64,000 nucleotides of DNA from Bradyrhizobium algeriense (GTDB taxonomy: Bacteria > Pseudomonadota > Alphaproteobacteria > Rhizobiales > Xanthobacteraceae): the NCBI RefSeq assembly GCF_036924595.1, contig NZ_JAZHRV010000001.1, positions 1 to 64,000 on the forward strand. Reading direction: 5' to 3'. How positions within the stretch are numbered: position 1 is the stretch's first letter; each line of letters starts with the position of its first letter. The position numbers and the translations under genes were made by a program. The notes beneath the pieces were generated by a model. That model saw only the letters and a program-made list of their open reading frames with translations, was not told the origin of the DNA and searched no databases. Below, in pieces: positions 49,148 to 60,537 of this stretch.

Positions 49148-51034
49148 ATGAGCGCCACGCCCAGCATGTCCGCCTCGACCGATTCAGCCGCGCGCGCAAA
49201 TCATCCGCTGCGCCCGATCTCATTCGGCACGCCCGCGGTGCATGTCGAGCGCCGCGACGACGGCACCATCTATCTGCGCCCGAAAGCGCAACTGCTCGAC
49301 TATCCCGTGCGCATCACCGATCGCCTGCATCATTGGGTTAAAGCCGCGCCCGATCGGGTCTTCATGGCGGAGCGGAACGCGACGCGGGGCTGGCGGCAGA
49401 TCACCTATGCGGAACTGCTCGCCTCCTCGCGGCACATCGCGTCCGCGCTGCTGGCGCGCGGCCTCTCAGTCGAGAAGCCGGTCGTCATTCTCTCCGGCAA
49501 CTCGATCGATCATGTGCTGATCGCGTTCGGCGCGCTCTATGCCGGCATTCCCTTCTGCCCGGTATCGCCGGCCTATTCGCTGGTGTCGCGGGACTACGGC
49601 AAGCTCGGCTATCTGATGAAGCTGTTGACGCCCGGCCTCGTCTTCGCCGACGACGCCACGAAATTCGCCGATGCGCTGGCCGCCAACGTTTCCTTCGGCA
49701 CTGAGATCGCGGCCTCGCGCGGCGCCGTGCCCGGCCGCGACGTCACCACGCTGGCGGATCTGATGGCAACGCCGCTGCACCCGCGCCTCGATGCCGTGCA
49801 TGAAGCTATCGGCCCGGAGACGATCGCCAAATTCCTGCTGACGTCGGGCTCGACGGGTAACCCGAAGGCGGTCATCAACACGCAGCGCATGATCTGCGCC
49901 AACCAGGTGATGCTGCGCGAGACGCTGGCGTTCCTGAAGGACGAGCCGCCGGTTATCGTCGACTGGCTGCCGTGGAATCACACCTTCGGCGGCAATCACA
50001 ATATCGGGCTGACGCTGTACAATGGCGGCTCGATGTATCTCGACGAGGGCAAGCCGATGCCCGGCGGCATCGAGGAGACCGTGCGAAATCTGCAGGAGAT
50101 TTCGCCGACGGTCTATTTCAACGTGCCCAAGGGCTATGAATCGCTGCTGCCCTATCTGCGCGACGATGGGGCCTTGCGGAAGAAATTCTTTGCTCGCCTG
50201 CATGCGATGTTCTTCTCGGGCGCCGCGCTGTCGGCCTTCGTCTGGAACAGCCTGGACGAACTTTCGGTCCGCGAAACCGGTTATCGCGTGCCGATGCTGA
50301 CCGGCCTCGGCGCCACCGAAACCGCGCCGTTTTTTATGTCGGTCAATCCGCTCACCAGCCGCTCCGGCCATGTCGGGCTGCCGGTGCTGGGCAATGACGC
50401 GAAGCTCGTGCCCAACAACGGCAAGCTGGAAGTTCGCGCCAAGGGCCCGAACGTGATGCCCGGCTACTGGCGTCAGCCTGATATGACCGCAAAGGCCTTC
50501 GACGAGGAAGGCTTCTACAAAATGGGCGATGCGCTGAAGCCGGTCGACCCCGATAATTTCGATGCCGGGTTCGATTTCGACGGCCGTACCGGTGAAGACT
50601 TCAAGCTCGCCAGCGGGACCTGGGTCAGCGTTGGGCCGTTGCGCGCGCGCTTCGTTGCGGCCTGTGCACCCCTGGTGCGTGACGTCGTCATTGCCGGCAT
50701 CAACCGCGACGAAATATCGGCGCTGGTGGTGCTCGACCTCGACGGTTGCCGCCTGATCAATCCGACGCTTCCGCCTGACGACATTGCCACTGCTGCGTCC
50801 GACCCACTGATCGTTGCGGCCTTCCGCGAACGCTTCCAGCAGCTGGCGGCTGGCGCCACGGGGTCGTCGACCCGGATCACGCGCGCGGTGCTGCTTGATA
50901 CGCCACTGTCGATCGATCGAGGCGAGGTCACCGACAAGGGTTCGATCAACCAGCGCGCGGTGCTCGAAAATCGCAGCGCGCTGATTGAGGAGATTTATTC
51001 GCCCGCGCCGCCGGCGCAGGTGATTACGCTGTAG
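49148..51034 (+). CDS. Feruloyl/p-coumaroyl-CoA synthase
   Basis: A 628-residue AMP-forming CoA ligase of the feruloyl-CoA synthase type (about 620 residues). Motifs are LLTSGSTGNPKAVINTQRM (P-loop, about residue 235), DWLPWNHTFGGNHNIGL, GLGATETAP and EVTDKGSINQRAVL near the end, where the Lys would act in adenylation. It activates ring-hydroxylated cinnamic acids to their CoA esters. It starts 1 bp after the crotonase stop, so the two are translationally coupled, as couA-couB are in R. palustris. The exact cinnamate preferred is not readable from sequence. Confidence 0.88.
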   Translation: MSATPSMSASTDSAARANHPLRPISFGTPAVHVERRDDGTIYLRPKAQLLDYPVRITDRLHHWVKAAPDRVFMAERNATRGWRQITYAELLASSRHIASALLARGLSVEKPVVILSGNSIDHVLIAFGALYAGIPFCPVSPAYSLVSRDYGKLGYLMKLLTPGLVFADDATKFADALAANVSFGTEIAASRGAVPGRDVTTLADLMATPLHPRLDAVHEAIGPETIAKFLLTSGSTGNPKAVINTQRMICANQVMLRETLAFLKDEPPVIVDWLPWNHTFGGNHNIGLTLYNGGSMYLDEGKPMPGGIEETVRNLQEISPTVYFNVPKGYESLLPYLRDDGALRKKFFARLHAMFFSGAALSAFVWNSLDELSVRETGYRVPMLTGLGATETAPFFMSVNPLTSRSGHVGLPVLGNDAKLVPNNGKLEVRAKGPNVMPGYWRQPDMTAKAFDEEGFYKMGDALKPVDPDNFDAGFDFDGRTGEDFKLASGTWVSVGPLRARFVAACAPLVRDVVIAGINRDEISALVVLDLDGCRLINPTLPPDDIATAASDPLIVAAFRERFQQLAAGATGSSTRITRAVLLDTPLSIDRGEVTDKGSINQRAVLENRSALIEEIYSPAPPAQVITL

Positions 51035-51069
51035 CCGAATTCGAACAAGAGTTTGTCAGGGAGAATATC

Positions 51070-51831
51070 ATGCAGTTGAAGGATCAGGCCGCCATCGTGA
51101 CCGGTGGCGCATCGGGATTGGGCGCCGCGACCGCGCGCCGGCTCGCGGCGCAGGGCGCCAAAGTCGCCGTCTGCGATCTCAACGCCGCGCTCGCCGAAAC
51201 CGTCGCCGCCGAGATCGGCGGCACAGCCGTGATCTGCGACGTCTCCGATGCGGCCTCGGCGGAAGCCGCGATCGCCAAGGCCGCGGCGGCACACGGCCCG
51301 GCGCGCGTGCTGGTGAATTGCGCCGGCATCGGCGTTGCCAAGCGCGTGATTGGCAAGGAAGGTCCGATGGCGCTCGGCGATTTCGACAAGGTGATCAAGG
51401 TCAATTTGATCGGCTCCTTCAACATGCTGCGGCTGGCGACATCAGGCATGTCGAAACTGGAGCCGCTTGCAACCGGCGAGCGCGGCGTGGTGATTTCCAC
51501 GGCTTCCGTCGCGGCCTATGACGGCCAGATCGGGCAGTCGGCCTACTCGGCCTCGAAGGGCGGCATCGTCGCCATGACGCTGCCGATCGCGCGTGAGCTG
51601 GCGCAGTTCGGCATTCGCGTGCTGACGATCGCGCCGGGCCTGTTCCTCACGCCGCTGCTCGCCAATCTGCCGCAGGAGGCGCAGGACTCGCTTGCCGCCT
51701 CGATCCCGTTCCCGCGCCGGCTCGGTCAAGCCGACGAGTTTGCCTCGCTGGCGCTGCATATGATCGACAATCCTTACTTGAACGGCGAAGTGGTGCGGCT
51801 CGATGCCGCGCTTCGCATGGCGCCGCGCTAG
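51070..51831 (+). CDS. SDR, 3-hydroxyacyl-CoA dehydrogenase type
   Basis: A 253-residue SDR resembling type 10 17-beta-HSD/3-hydroxyacyl-CoA dehydrogenases. The NAD-binding TGGASGLG (residues about 11-18), an Asp after beta-2 (VCDLNA), NCAGIG, and the active site Ser in ISTASVAAY with YSASK are present. It would oxidise a beta-hydroxyacyl-CoA, including a 3-hydroxy-arylpropanoyl-CoA. GGGAG lies about 6-7 nt before the ATG. It lies 35 bp after the CoA ligase and before a thioesterase, which suggests a beta-oxidative side-chain route in addition to, or instead of, retro-aldol cleavage. Confidence 0.86.
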   Translation: MQLKDQAAIVTGGASGLGAATARRLAAQGAKVAVCDLNAALAETVAAEIGGTAVICDVSDAASAEAAIAKAAAAHGPARVLVNCAGIGVAKRVIGKEGPMALGDFDKVIKVNLIGSFNMLRLATSGMSKLEPLATGERGVVISTASVAAYDGQIGQSAYSASKGGIVAMTLPIARELAQFGIRVLTIAPGLFLTPLLANLPQEAQDSLAASIPFPRRLGQADEFASLALHMIDNPYLNGEVVRLDAALRMAPR

Positions 51832-51844
51832 GATATTTCATCCC

Positions 51845-52264
51845 ATGTTCGTCAACCGGCGCGACGTGCAGATCCAGTGGGGCGACTGCGACCCCGCCAA
51901 CATCGTTTACTATCCGCGCTATTTCGCGATGTTCGACGATTCGACGTCGATCATGTTCGAAGCGGCTGGTTATTCGAAGCAGGACCTCATCCACAAATAT
52001 GGCCTGGTCGGCATCCCCATGGTCGACACGCGGGCGAAATTCCACATCCCCTCGACCCATGGCGACTGGATCAGAATCGAAAGCCGGATCGAGAGCTTCA
52101 AGCGATCCTCTTTCGAGGTGGTCCACAACGTGTTCAAGGCCGAGGCGTTGGCGATCGAGGCGTTCGAGACCCGCGTGCTGGTCGGCAAGCATCCGGACGA
52201 CCCCGCGAAGCTGAAATCGGCGCCGATGCCGCAGGAGATCATCGAGCGGTTCATGCGGGGCTGA
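51845..52264 (+). CDS. 4-Hydroxybenzoyl-CoA thioesterase-type protein
   Basis: A 139-residue hotdog protein of the Pseudomonas 4-hydroxybenzoyl-CoA thioesterase type. The active-site region WGDCDPANIVYYPRYF holds Asp16, equivalent to the catalytic Asp in CDPA of the characterised enzyme; GLVGIPMVDTRAKF and SFEVVHNVFKAEALAIEAFETRVL follow the same pattern. It would release 4-hydroxybenzoate (or a relative) from its CoA ester, the substrate of PobA encoded 8 kb away. It is 13 bp after the SDR, with AGGA about 11 nt before the ATG. Confidence 0.86.
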   Translation: MFVNRRDVQIQWGDCDPANIVYYPRYFAMFDDSTSIMFEAAGYSKQDLIHKYGLVGIPMVDTRAKFHIPSTHGDWIRIESRIESFKRSSFEVVHNVFKAEALAIEAFETRVLVGKHPDDPAKLKSAPMPQEIIERFMRG

Positions 52265-52352
52265 CTCAGGCCTGCGCATGACCTAAAGAAGGGGCTGAAT
52301 AGCCCACGAGATTTTGCTTAAAACGATAAATAGATAATCCAGGGAGGAATGA

Positions 52353-53504
52353 ATGAATAAGACTTTTCTGTCCGCTGCTTCCGTCGCGGCGGCGCTTGCT
52401 CTGACGGGCTTGCCGGCGATGGCGCAAACCAACGAGATCGTAGTCGGCATTTCCATCACCACGACCGGCCCTGCGGCGGCGCTCGGCATTCCCGAACGCA
52501 ACTCGCTCGACTTCGTGCCGAAGGAAATCGGCGGCGTGCCGATCAAGATCATCACGCTCGACGACGGCGGCGATCCGACCACGGCGACAACAAACACGCG
52601 GCGCTTCGTCACCGAGTCCAAGGCCGACATCATCATGGGCTCCTCGACGACGCCTTCGACGGTCGCGGTCGCAACCGTGGCGAACGAGGCGGGAATTCCG
52701 CATATCGGTCTCGCGCCGTTCCCGATCAACGAGGCGCGCATCAAGTGGTCGGTCGCCATGCCGCAGCCGATCCCGATCATGGGCAAGGTGCTGTACGAGC
52801 ACATGAAGGCGCACGGCATCAAGTCCGTCGGCTATATCGGCTACTCCGATTCCTACGGCGATCTCTGGTTCAACGACTTCAAGGCCCAGGCTATACCGAT
52901 GGGCATGACGCTCGCCACCGAGGAGCGTTTTGCGCGGCCGGATACGTCGGTCGCAGGACAGGTTCTGAAACTCCTCGCCGCCAATCCGGACGCGATTCTC
53001 GTCGGCGCCTCCGGCACCGCCGCGGCGCTGCCGCAGACCACGCTGCGCGAGCGCGGCTACAAGGGCCTGATCTACCAGACCCACGGCGCTGCCAGCATGG
53101 ACTTCATCCGCATCGCGGGTCCCGCGGCCGAAGGCGTGATCATGGCGTCGGGTCCGGTGATGTCGCCGGAGACGCAACCCGACACCGCGCTGACCAAGAA
53201 GCCGGGCCTCGCGCTCAACACCGCCTATGAAGCCAAGTATGGCGCCAACAGCCGCAGCCAGTTCGCCGGCCATTCCTACGACGCCTTCGAGGTGCTCAAG
53301 CGCGTGGTGCCGGTGGCGCTGAAGACGGCAAAACCGGGAACGCCGGAATTCCGCGAGGCGATCCGCCTGGCACTGATGTCCGAGAAGGAAATCGCCGCCA
53401 GCCAGGGTGTCTACAACTTCACCGAAAAGGATCGCTACGGCCTCGACGACCGCTCGCGCATCATTTTGACGGTGAAGGACGGAAAATACGTCCCGGCGAA
53501 GTGA
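52353..53504 (+). CDS. ABC transporter substrate-binding protein, branched-chain amino acid/aromatic type (CouP-like)
   Basis: A 383-residue periplasmic binding protein (type I fold). The signal peptide covers residues about 1-24 (ending AMAQ). The mature part IVVGISITTTGPAAALGIPERNS and FVTESKADIIMGSSTTPSTVAVA match LivJ-like proteins. GGGAGG lies 5 nt before the ATG. It is next to the hydroxycinnamate genes, like R. palustris CouP, which binds p-coumarate. No permease or ATPase gene is adjacent; the likely partners (60894-64000) are 7 kb away. The ligand is inferred from synteny only. Confidence 0.9.
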   Translation: MNKTFLSAASVAAALALTGLPAMAQTNEIVVGISITTTGPAAALGIPERNSLDFVPKEIGGVPIKIITLDDGGDPTTATTNTRRFVTESKADIIMGSSTTPSTVAVATVANEAGIPHIGLAPFPINEARIKWSVAMPQPIPIMGKVLYEHMKAHGIKSVGYIGYSDSYGDLWFNDFKAQAIPMGMTLATEERFARPDTSVAGQVLKLLAANPDAILVGASGTAAALPQTTLRERGYKGLIYQTHGAASMDFIRIAGPAAEGVIMASGPVMSPETQPDTALTKKPGLALNTAYEAKYGANSRSQFAGHSYDAFEVLKRVVPVALKTAKPGTPEFREAIRLALMSEKEIAASQGVYNFTEKDRYGLDDRSRIILTVKDGKYVPAK

Positions 53505-53518
53505 GGGCGCGCGGTCTG

Positions 53519-53607
53519 TAGGGTGGGCAAAGCGACGCGTGCCCACCATAGATCGGCGAACATGAAAGATGGTGGGCACGGCGCAAGTGCGCCTTTGCCC
53601 ACCCTAC
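53519..53607. repeat. Dispersed repeat, GGGTGGGCAAAG family, copy 2
   Basis: GGGTGGGCAAAGCGACGCGTG, then CATGAAAGATGGTGGGCACGGCGCAA and CGCCTTTGCCCACCC, the same blocks as at 43189-43274, given here in part. It separates the binding-protein gene from the convergent GGDEF-EAL gene. The two copies flank the aromatic cluster. Confidence 0.85.
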
Positions 53608-53614
53608 GTTTTTC

Positions 53615-56197
53615 CTAACCCCCCGTGGAAGCGACCAGCAGCGACGGCGTCGGCTGCGAACGGGCCTCGTCGACGCATCTGCGCATCGTCAGCGCCTGCT
53701 CGGCGACATGGTCGAGCAGCCATCGCTCGAACGCTTCGGGCGACATCGCAGGCGCGTAGAGATATCCCTGCACGACGTCGCATCCGAGCCCGGCCAGCAG
53801 CTTGCGTTGTCCCTCGGTTTCGACGCCCTCGGCGACCACGGCCATTTTCAGGCTCTGGCCGACACGGACAACGGCGGTCGCGATCGCAAGCGCGCTGGCA
53901 TCACGCTCGATGTTGCGCATAAAACTGCGGTCGATCTTCAATTCGCGGATCGGCAAGTGCGCCAGCCGGCTCAGGCTTGAATAACCGGTTCCGAAATCGT
54001 CCAGCGACAGGCCGACGCCGAGCTTGCGGATCGCATTCATGGTGTCGATCGCGGCAGAACGCTCGTTCACGAGCACGCCTTCGGTGATCTCGAGCATCAA
54101 TGTCTGGGGTGGGAGGTCGTTGGCTGCGAGGGTCTCCGCCACCACGGCGGCAAGCTTCGCATTCTGGAAATTGAGCGGCGACAGGTTGACCGCCACGCAG
54201 GGGACGTCCAGTCCGGCTTGGCGCCACGCGGCCATTTGCCGGCACGCCTCGCGGATCGACCACAGGCCGATCTGCTCGATCAGGCCGACTTCCTCGGCCA
54301 GCGGAATGAATTTCGAAGGCGGGACTTCGCCAAGATCAGGATCGTGCCAGCGGGACAGCGCTTCGACGCCGTAGAGGGCGCCATCGACGGTTCGGGTCTG
54401 CGGTTGATAGACGAGCCTCAACCGGTCATTGGCGATGGCCTGGCGGAGTGCCGCGCTGAAGACGAGCCGCTGCTCGGCAAGCCGGTTCATGTCGGCGCTG
54501 AAGAAGCGGTGGGTGGAGCGGCCCGCCTGCTTGGCCTTGTACATCGCCGCATCCGCCTGCTGTATCAGCGTATCGATATCGGTAGCGTTGTCGGGATAGA
54601 TGCTGATGCCCATGCTGGCGGAAATCGGCACCTGCCTGTTATCGATCCATAGCGGCGACGTCAGCGCTTCGGTGATGTTGGAGGCGACCAGCGAGGCGCG
54701 GGCCGGATCGCAATTCGGTAGCGCGATGACGAACTCGTCGCCGCTCAGGCGTCCCAGCAGGTCGGACGGCTGGATACGGGCGCGCAGCCGTTTTGTAAAT
54801 TCGATCAGCAGGGCGTCGCCCGCCGAATGTCCGAGCGTGTCGTTGACGTCCTTGAAGTGATCGAGATCCAGGAACACCAGCGCGAGCTGCTTCTGTGGCG
54901 CGCAGTCTTCGATGGCCTGGTTGATCAGCTCACGCAACTGCGCACGGTTCGGCAGCCCGGTCAGCATGTCATGGTAGGCGAGCCGGGCGATCTGGGCGCG
55001 GGCTTCCTTTCGCTCGATCGCCAGCGCGCCGAGGTGAACGCAGGCGTCGACGATCCGCTGATGCCAGCGGCTCGGCGCGCGACATTCCCTGAAATAGAAG
55101 GCGAAGGTGCCAATCACGCGGCCGTCCTTGGCCTTGATCGGCGTCGACCAGCAGGCCTTCAGGCCGACCTCGAGCGGCCGTGTCTTGTACGGCTGCCAGC
55201 GCGGATCGGTGTCGATATCTTCGGCCAGTATAGGCTTGCCAAAATACGCCGCCGACCCGCACGAGCCGACAGCCGGACCAATGGCGATGCCTTCAAGCGC
55301 GCGTGAGTAATCTTCAGGCAGGCTCGGTCCACCCAGCGGATGCACCAGGCCGTCGGAATCGACGTGCAGCACCGAAGCCACGACATCAGGTGCAATGGCT
55401 TCAACGCGCCGGCAAAGCTGGTCGGCAATCTCGGTGATCGGGAGTTCGTCGGCCAACGCGCTCATGATCAATTGCTGCAGCGACCGCAACTGCTTGTTCT
55501 CGGAGATATCGGTCAACAGGGCGAAGATGTACTTGACGCGCCCGCGGGCGCTGCGGAACGGCTTGACCATGGCCGAGACCCAGACTTCATCGCCGTTCTT
55601 GTCGTAGGCCAGGATTTCGTCTTCAGTGCCGCACTCATCGTAGATTCGGCGGCGTAGCTTCGGCAGCGTCTTGCGATTGGTGAAGCGGCCGGCAAGCAAC
55701 TGGCTCGCCTGCCGTCCTTGTGCTTCTTCAGGTGAGTATCCGAACATTCCGGAGAACGCGGCGTTGGTATAGACGACCTGCAGCTTGCGGTCGGTGACGA
55801 CGACCGCGCGATTGGTCTTGTCGGCCACCAGGTTGAGCAGCGCGATCCTCTCGCGTCGTTCGACCTCGGCGGTGATGTCACGAACGAAGACCATGTGGTT
55901 AGCTCGGCCCCCGATCTCGACACGCGACACCGATAGCTGAGCCCGGATCCGGCTGCCGTCGTTGCGCCGGATCGTGATCTCGGAATCGGCGCCATTTTGC
56001 AGGTCATTGAAGCCGAGGCAGCGTGCATCGCAGCCGAGAATCTCCGTGCGCGGCACGCCCCAGATCAATTCGGCCGCGGCGTTGAAATGGCTTACATGCA
56101 TGTCGCCGTCGATGATGACGACAGCCTGGCTCGCCTGCTCGAGCGCCGCCAGCAGGAATTCGGGAGTGTCGACCGTAGGGCAATCGGAGGCGCGCAT
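53615..56197 (-). CDS. PAS-PAS-GAF-GGDEF-EAL signalling protein
   Basis: An 860-residue cytoplasmic protein. Two PAS domains (about residues 12-110 and 125-240), a GAF domain (about 255-410), GGDEF (about 420-580) and EAL (about 595-845). The GGDEF site is RLSGDEF (first Gly to Ser, often still active). The upstream inhibitory RxxD is QPSD, so product feedback is probably lost. The EAL residues (EALSRW, NLSPLNF, EITEGV, DDFGTGYSS, AEGVET) are intact, so c-di-GMP hydrolysis is likely. The ATG at 56197 has AAGG 7 nt upstream; upstream starts at 56224 and 56263 have none. It is convergent with the binding-protein gene. Confidence 0.9.
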   Translation of the reverse strand: MRASDCPTVDTPEFLLAALEQASQAVVIIDGDMHVSHFNAAAELIWGVPRTEILGCDARCLGFNDLQNGADSEITIRRNDGSRIRAQLSVSRVEIGGRANHMVFVRDITAEVERRERIALLNLVADKTNRAVVVTDRKLQVVYTNAAFSGMFGYSPEEAQGRQASQLLAGRFTNRKTLPKLRRRIYDECGTEDEILAYDKNGDEVWVSAMVKPFRSARGRVKYIFALLTDISENKQLRSLQQLIMSALADELPITEIADQLCRRVEAIAPDVVASVLHVDSDGLVHPLGGPSLPEDYSRALEGIAIGPAVGSCGSAAYFGKPILAEDIDTDPRWQPYKTRPLEVGLKACWSTPIKAKDGRVIGTFAFYFRECRAPSRWHQRIVDACVHLGALAIERKEARAQIARLAYHDMLTGLPNRAQLRELINQAIEDCAPQKQLALVFLDLDHFKDVNDTLGHSAGDALLIEFTKRLRARIQPSDLLGRLSGDEFVIALPNCDPARASLVASNITEALTSPLWIDNRQVPISASMGISIYPDNATDIDTLIQQADAAMYKAKQAGRSTHRFFSADMNRLAEQRLVFSAALRQAIANDRLRLVYQPQTRTVDGALYGVEALSRWHDPDLGEVPPSKFIPLAEEVGLIEQIGLWSIREACRQMAAWRQAGLDVPCVAVNLSPLNFQNAKLAAVVAETLAANDLPPQTLMLEITEGVLVNERSAAIDTMNAIRKLGVGLSLDDFGTGYSSLSRLAHLPIRELKIDRSFMRNIERDASALAIATAVVRVGQSLKMAVVAEGVETEGQRKLLAGLGCDVVQGYLYAPAMSPEAFERWLLDHVAEQALTMRRCVDEARSQPTPSLLVASTGG

Positions 56198-56476
56198 CGT
56201 CTGACCTTGTAACCCGGCAGCCATCGTCGACGCCCGGCGTCGGACGGAAAATGGTTGCTGCATCGCAAGGTTAGAAGGCCGCGCGAGATCAGGAAGTTGT
56301 GCAACTCACAACGAGCAGGTTGGAACTCGCATCATGATTAAGGCTTCGTTAATAGGGGCCGGCGCGAAATCCGCCTTCGGGAGCCCACATGGCGGGGCCT
56401 TAACGCGGACCTCGTCCAGGTCGAAAATGATCCATGGGCGAAAATATCCGGCCATGATCCGTTTGGTGGTAACCGG

Positions 56477-56732
<256 letters not shown>

Positions 56733-56758
56733 TATTGTTGTGCTCTGAATGGTTGGAC

Positions 56759-58533
<1,775 letters not shown>

Positions 58534-58549
58534 GAACGGGCTTAAGCGC

Positions 58550-58867
58550 TTAAGCGGCCTTCTTCTTGGCTGCGGGAACGTCGGTGAGGACGCCCATGAT
58601 GTCGCTTTCCTTCATGATCAGAAGTTCCTGACCATCGAGCTTGACCTCGGTGCCCGACCACTTGCCGAACAACACGCGGTCGCCGGCCTTTAGGTCGATC
58701 GGGATCAGCTTGCCGGCTTCGTCACGGCCGCCCGGACCAACGGCGATGATCTCGCCCTGCGAGGGCTTTTCCTTGGCACTGTCCGGAATGAGGATGCCGC
58801 CAGCGGTCTTGTCTTCGGCATCGATGCGTTTGACCACGACGCGGTCGTGGAGCGGACGGAACTTCAT
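58550..58867 (-). CDS. groES: Co-chaperonin GroES
   Basis: A 105-residue protein starting [35 protein letters not shown] (quoted in part). It has the mobile loop ([12 protein letters not shown]) that docks on GroEL and the [13 protein letters not shown]-terminal strand, followed by a lysine-rich PAAKKKAA tail. A GGAGG site 5 nt before ATG 58867 decides the start over an upstream ATG at 58879. It heads the groES-groEL operon behind a CIRCE-like element. Confidence 0.98.
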   Translation of the reverse strand: MKFRPLHDRVVVKRIDAEDKTAGGILIPDSAKEKPSQGEIIAVGPGGRDEAGKLIPIDLKAGDRVLFGKWSGTEVKLDGQELLIMKESDIMGVLTDVPAAKKKAA

Positions 58868-58901
58868 GCGATCCTCCATGGCTTTTGTGATTATTTCTGG
58901 A

Positions 58902-58928
58902 TTGGCAGTCGCAATGAGCGAGTGCTAG
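58902..58928. promoter_or_regulatory. CIRCE-like element upstream of groES
   Basis: TTGGCAGTC-N9-GAGTGCTAG against the consensus TTAGCACTC-N9-GAGTGCTAA: 7 of 9 and 8 of 9 positions match with exact spacing. It lies 34 bp before the groES start. HrcA would bind it to repress the operon at normal temperature. Imperfection may weaken repression. Confidence 0.75.
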
Positions 58929-59124
58929 CCGCCCCTGACATAAGCCTGTGACACTGTGGCGCAAGGGCTTCGGCCCACGATGTTTGACTGCGACTTGAGG
59001 AGGGCGACTGCTGGCAGGTGAAGTAACATGCTGCTAGCGCGCTGATTGCTATGACCTATTGAACGTTTTCGTTTTTGGCGAATTGAGGATCACGCATTAC
59101 TCTTCAGTTGGGCTGGAGGCTGGC

Positions 59125-59409
59125 ATGGTCGAGAAAGATACGGTTTCCAGGGATTTCAGGAAGCAGGTCTTAGGCTACGGACTGACAACAGCGGAAATCG
59201 TTTATCGCCGTCCGGATCGGCGCTGGTTGCTGCAAACTTACGTCTGGCAGGACTACGATATGTTTCCGGATTTCCCGGCGTTGAAGGATTTCCTCGCGTT
59301 CTGGGAAACAAGGCTCGAAGGTCCGCTGTTTGCGGTTACCATCGCGCACTCCAAACTGATCAAGCCTGCCGAACTACGCGCCGTGGACGGAGTCCTCCGG
59401 CTGCATTAA
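59125..59409 (+). CDS. usg: Usg family protein
   Basis: A 94-residue protein of the Usg family, named after a Caulobacter gene near trp genes. It reads SRDFRKQVLGYGLTTAEI, VYRRPDRRWLLQTYVWQDYD, FPDFPALKDFLAFWETRLEG and SKLIKPAELRAVDGVLRLH, which fits the family from start to end. GGAGG lies about 6 nt before the ATG at 59125. An upstream TTG-started extension is not needed. Function unknown. Not in an operon. Confidence 0.82.
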   Translation: MVEKDTVSRDFRKQVLGYGLTTAEIVYRRPDRRWLLQTYVWQDYDMFPDFPALKDFLAFWETRLEGPLFAVTIAHSKLIKPAELRAVDGVLRLH

Positions 59410-59628
59410 CGCCGGCGCCACGAAAATCGCAAAGGCATTTGAACCGCCCTCCGGGTGCGACAACCGTAAAAGCGCATATGCATATGTTGGACGTGCTGCT
59501 TAGCGCGAGGGGGGTAACTGAAGGCAAAGGTCGCGATAATTAACAAGTGGTCCGCCACGTCCACACTTCCCATCCTCCATTCTTAAGCGCACGATGCGCT
59601 TCGGTCCATGCCCTCAGAGGAGGTAGCT

Positions 59629-59790
59629 ATGGAACATCAATTTTTCATTCGCCGGCAAAACCTTAAGCTCTATCGCAGTCTCGTGGCTGCATCGGAAGCG
59701 GCGGCCGCGAAAGCTGACGCGCGGCAGGAGAAGCTTTTAAAGCTACTGGCAGAGGAAGTAGCGAGCGAACCGCCGCCCAGAAAGAGCTAA
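59629..59790 (+). CDS. Small protein of unknown function (53 aa)
   Basis: A 53-residue protein, MEHQFFIRRQNLKLYRSLVA followed by a charged helix (EAAAAKADARQEKLLKLLAEEV). It has an ideal AGGAGG site 6 nt before the ATG. That site and the regular amphipathic helix support translation. No family recognised. Confidence 0.65.
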   Translation: MEHQFFIRRQNLKLYRSLVAASEAAAAKADARQEKLLKLLAEEVASEPPPRKS

Positions 59791-60039
59791 GGCGCTTGAT
59801 GCCGGCATGAGTGGCTTAACCTGTCAAAAGCAATTAGCAGCGGCTACGGCGAATCCATCGCTAGTGGCAAGTTTGGTTTGCCGTCTTTCCGGACTCGGCA
59901 ATTCCCTTCACGGCAATTGCCGAACATACAGGACATTGTTGGCGCCGTAATCGCGGACATTGCGATATCAATCAGGGGGCGCATTGCGGGCGCTAGCCCT
60001 TCAAGTATTACAAAATCCGCCGGTTCACTTCGACCCGCC
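59791..60039. other. Intergenic stretch with no clear gene
   Basis: About 250 bases. One minus-strand frame is open over part of it but has no ribosome site or recognisable family. CGGCAATTCCC and GGCAATTGCCG near 59895-59922 form a small inverted repeat. Confidence 0.3.
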
Positions 60040-60285
60040 TTACCTGGGCGGGTGCAAATCGCCTTGAAGCCAGCGTCCAAGGGACTTGGACTTCATAGGG
60101 TCTTCATACGCGGCAAGGGTCGCATGTGCGTGGTTGCAGATGGCGCATTCAAAGGTATGCAAGTCGACGCCCGGGCGTGCTGGCTCGATACTGACGAGCA
60201 TCATCGGGGCCTTGCACTTCGGACAAGCGGGGCGCTCAATTGCAACGAATGGAATGACGGACGACAGGCGTTGAGACTGGGGCAT
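60040..60285 (-). CDS. Small zinc-ribbon-like protein
   Basis: An 81-residue protein with two Cys pairs, PACPKCKAPM (residues about 19-28) and FECAICNHAH (residues about 45-54), spaced like a zinc ribbon. GAGGG lies about 8 nt before the ATG at 60285. The remaining sequence is basic at the C-terminus (KSKSLGRWLQGDL). Role unknown; small zinc ribbons often bind nucleic acid or partner proteins. Confidence 0.68.
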   Translation of the reverse strand: MPQSQRLSSVIPFVAIERPACPKCKAPMMLVSIEPARPGVDLHTFECAICNHAHATLAAYEDPMKSKSLGRWLQGDLHPPR

Positions 60286-60537
60286 GATGCTTCCCTCGAA
60301 TAGGCGGGAGCGTAACACTCTCTGTCACCGGTAATGCCCAGGAGGCGGAGCGATGATTGTCTGAGTATGCGCCTCCAGGGAACTCAAAAGCGAGTTAATT
60401 CGCGGATATTTGGAAGGAAGATAAGCACGCACCACCCCATAGTCCGGGCCCGCCGGCTCACCCCCCGCGGGTTTTGGTTGCCTTCCACATCGGCATGAGG
60501 TTGTCTTAGGTCCTATCGGATATGGGAGACGATCAAG

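Noticed and set aside
58543..58560. CTTAAGCGCTTAAG palindrome at the groES stop codon, considered as an operator or terminator
   Set aside because: A 14-bp palindrome that includes the stop codon and has no T-run; it may be chance in a lysine/alanine-coding tail.
59844..60080. 78-codon minus-strand frame between the 53-residue ORF and the zinc-ribbon gene
   Set aside because: No ribosome site, no family, and it overlaps the zinc-ribbon gene's 3' end.
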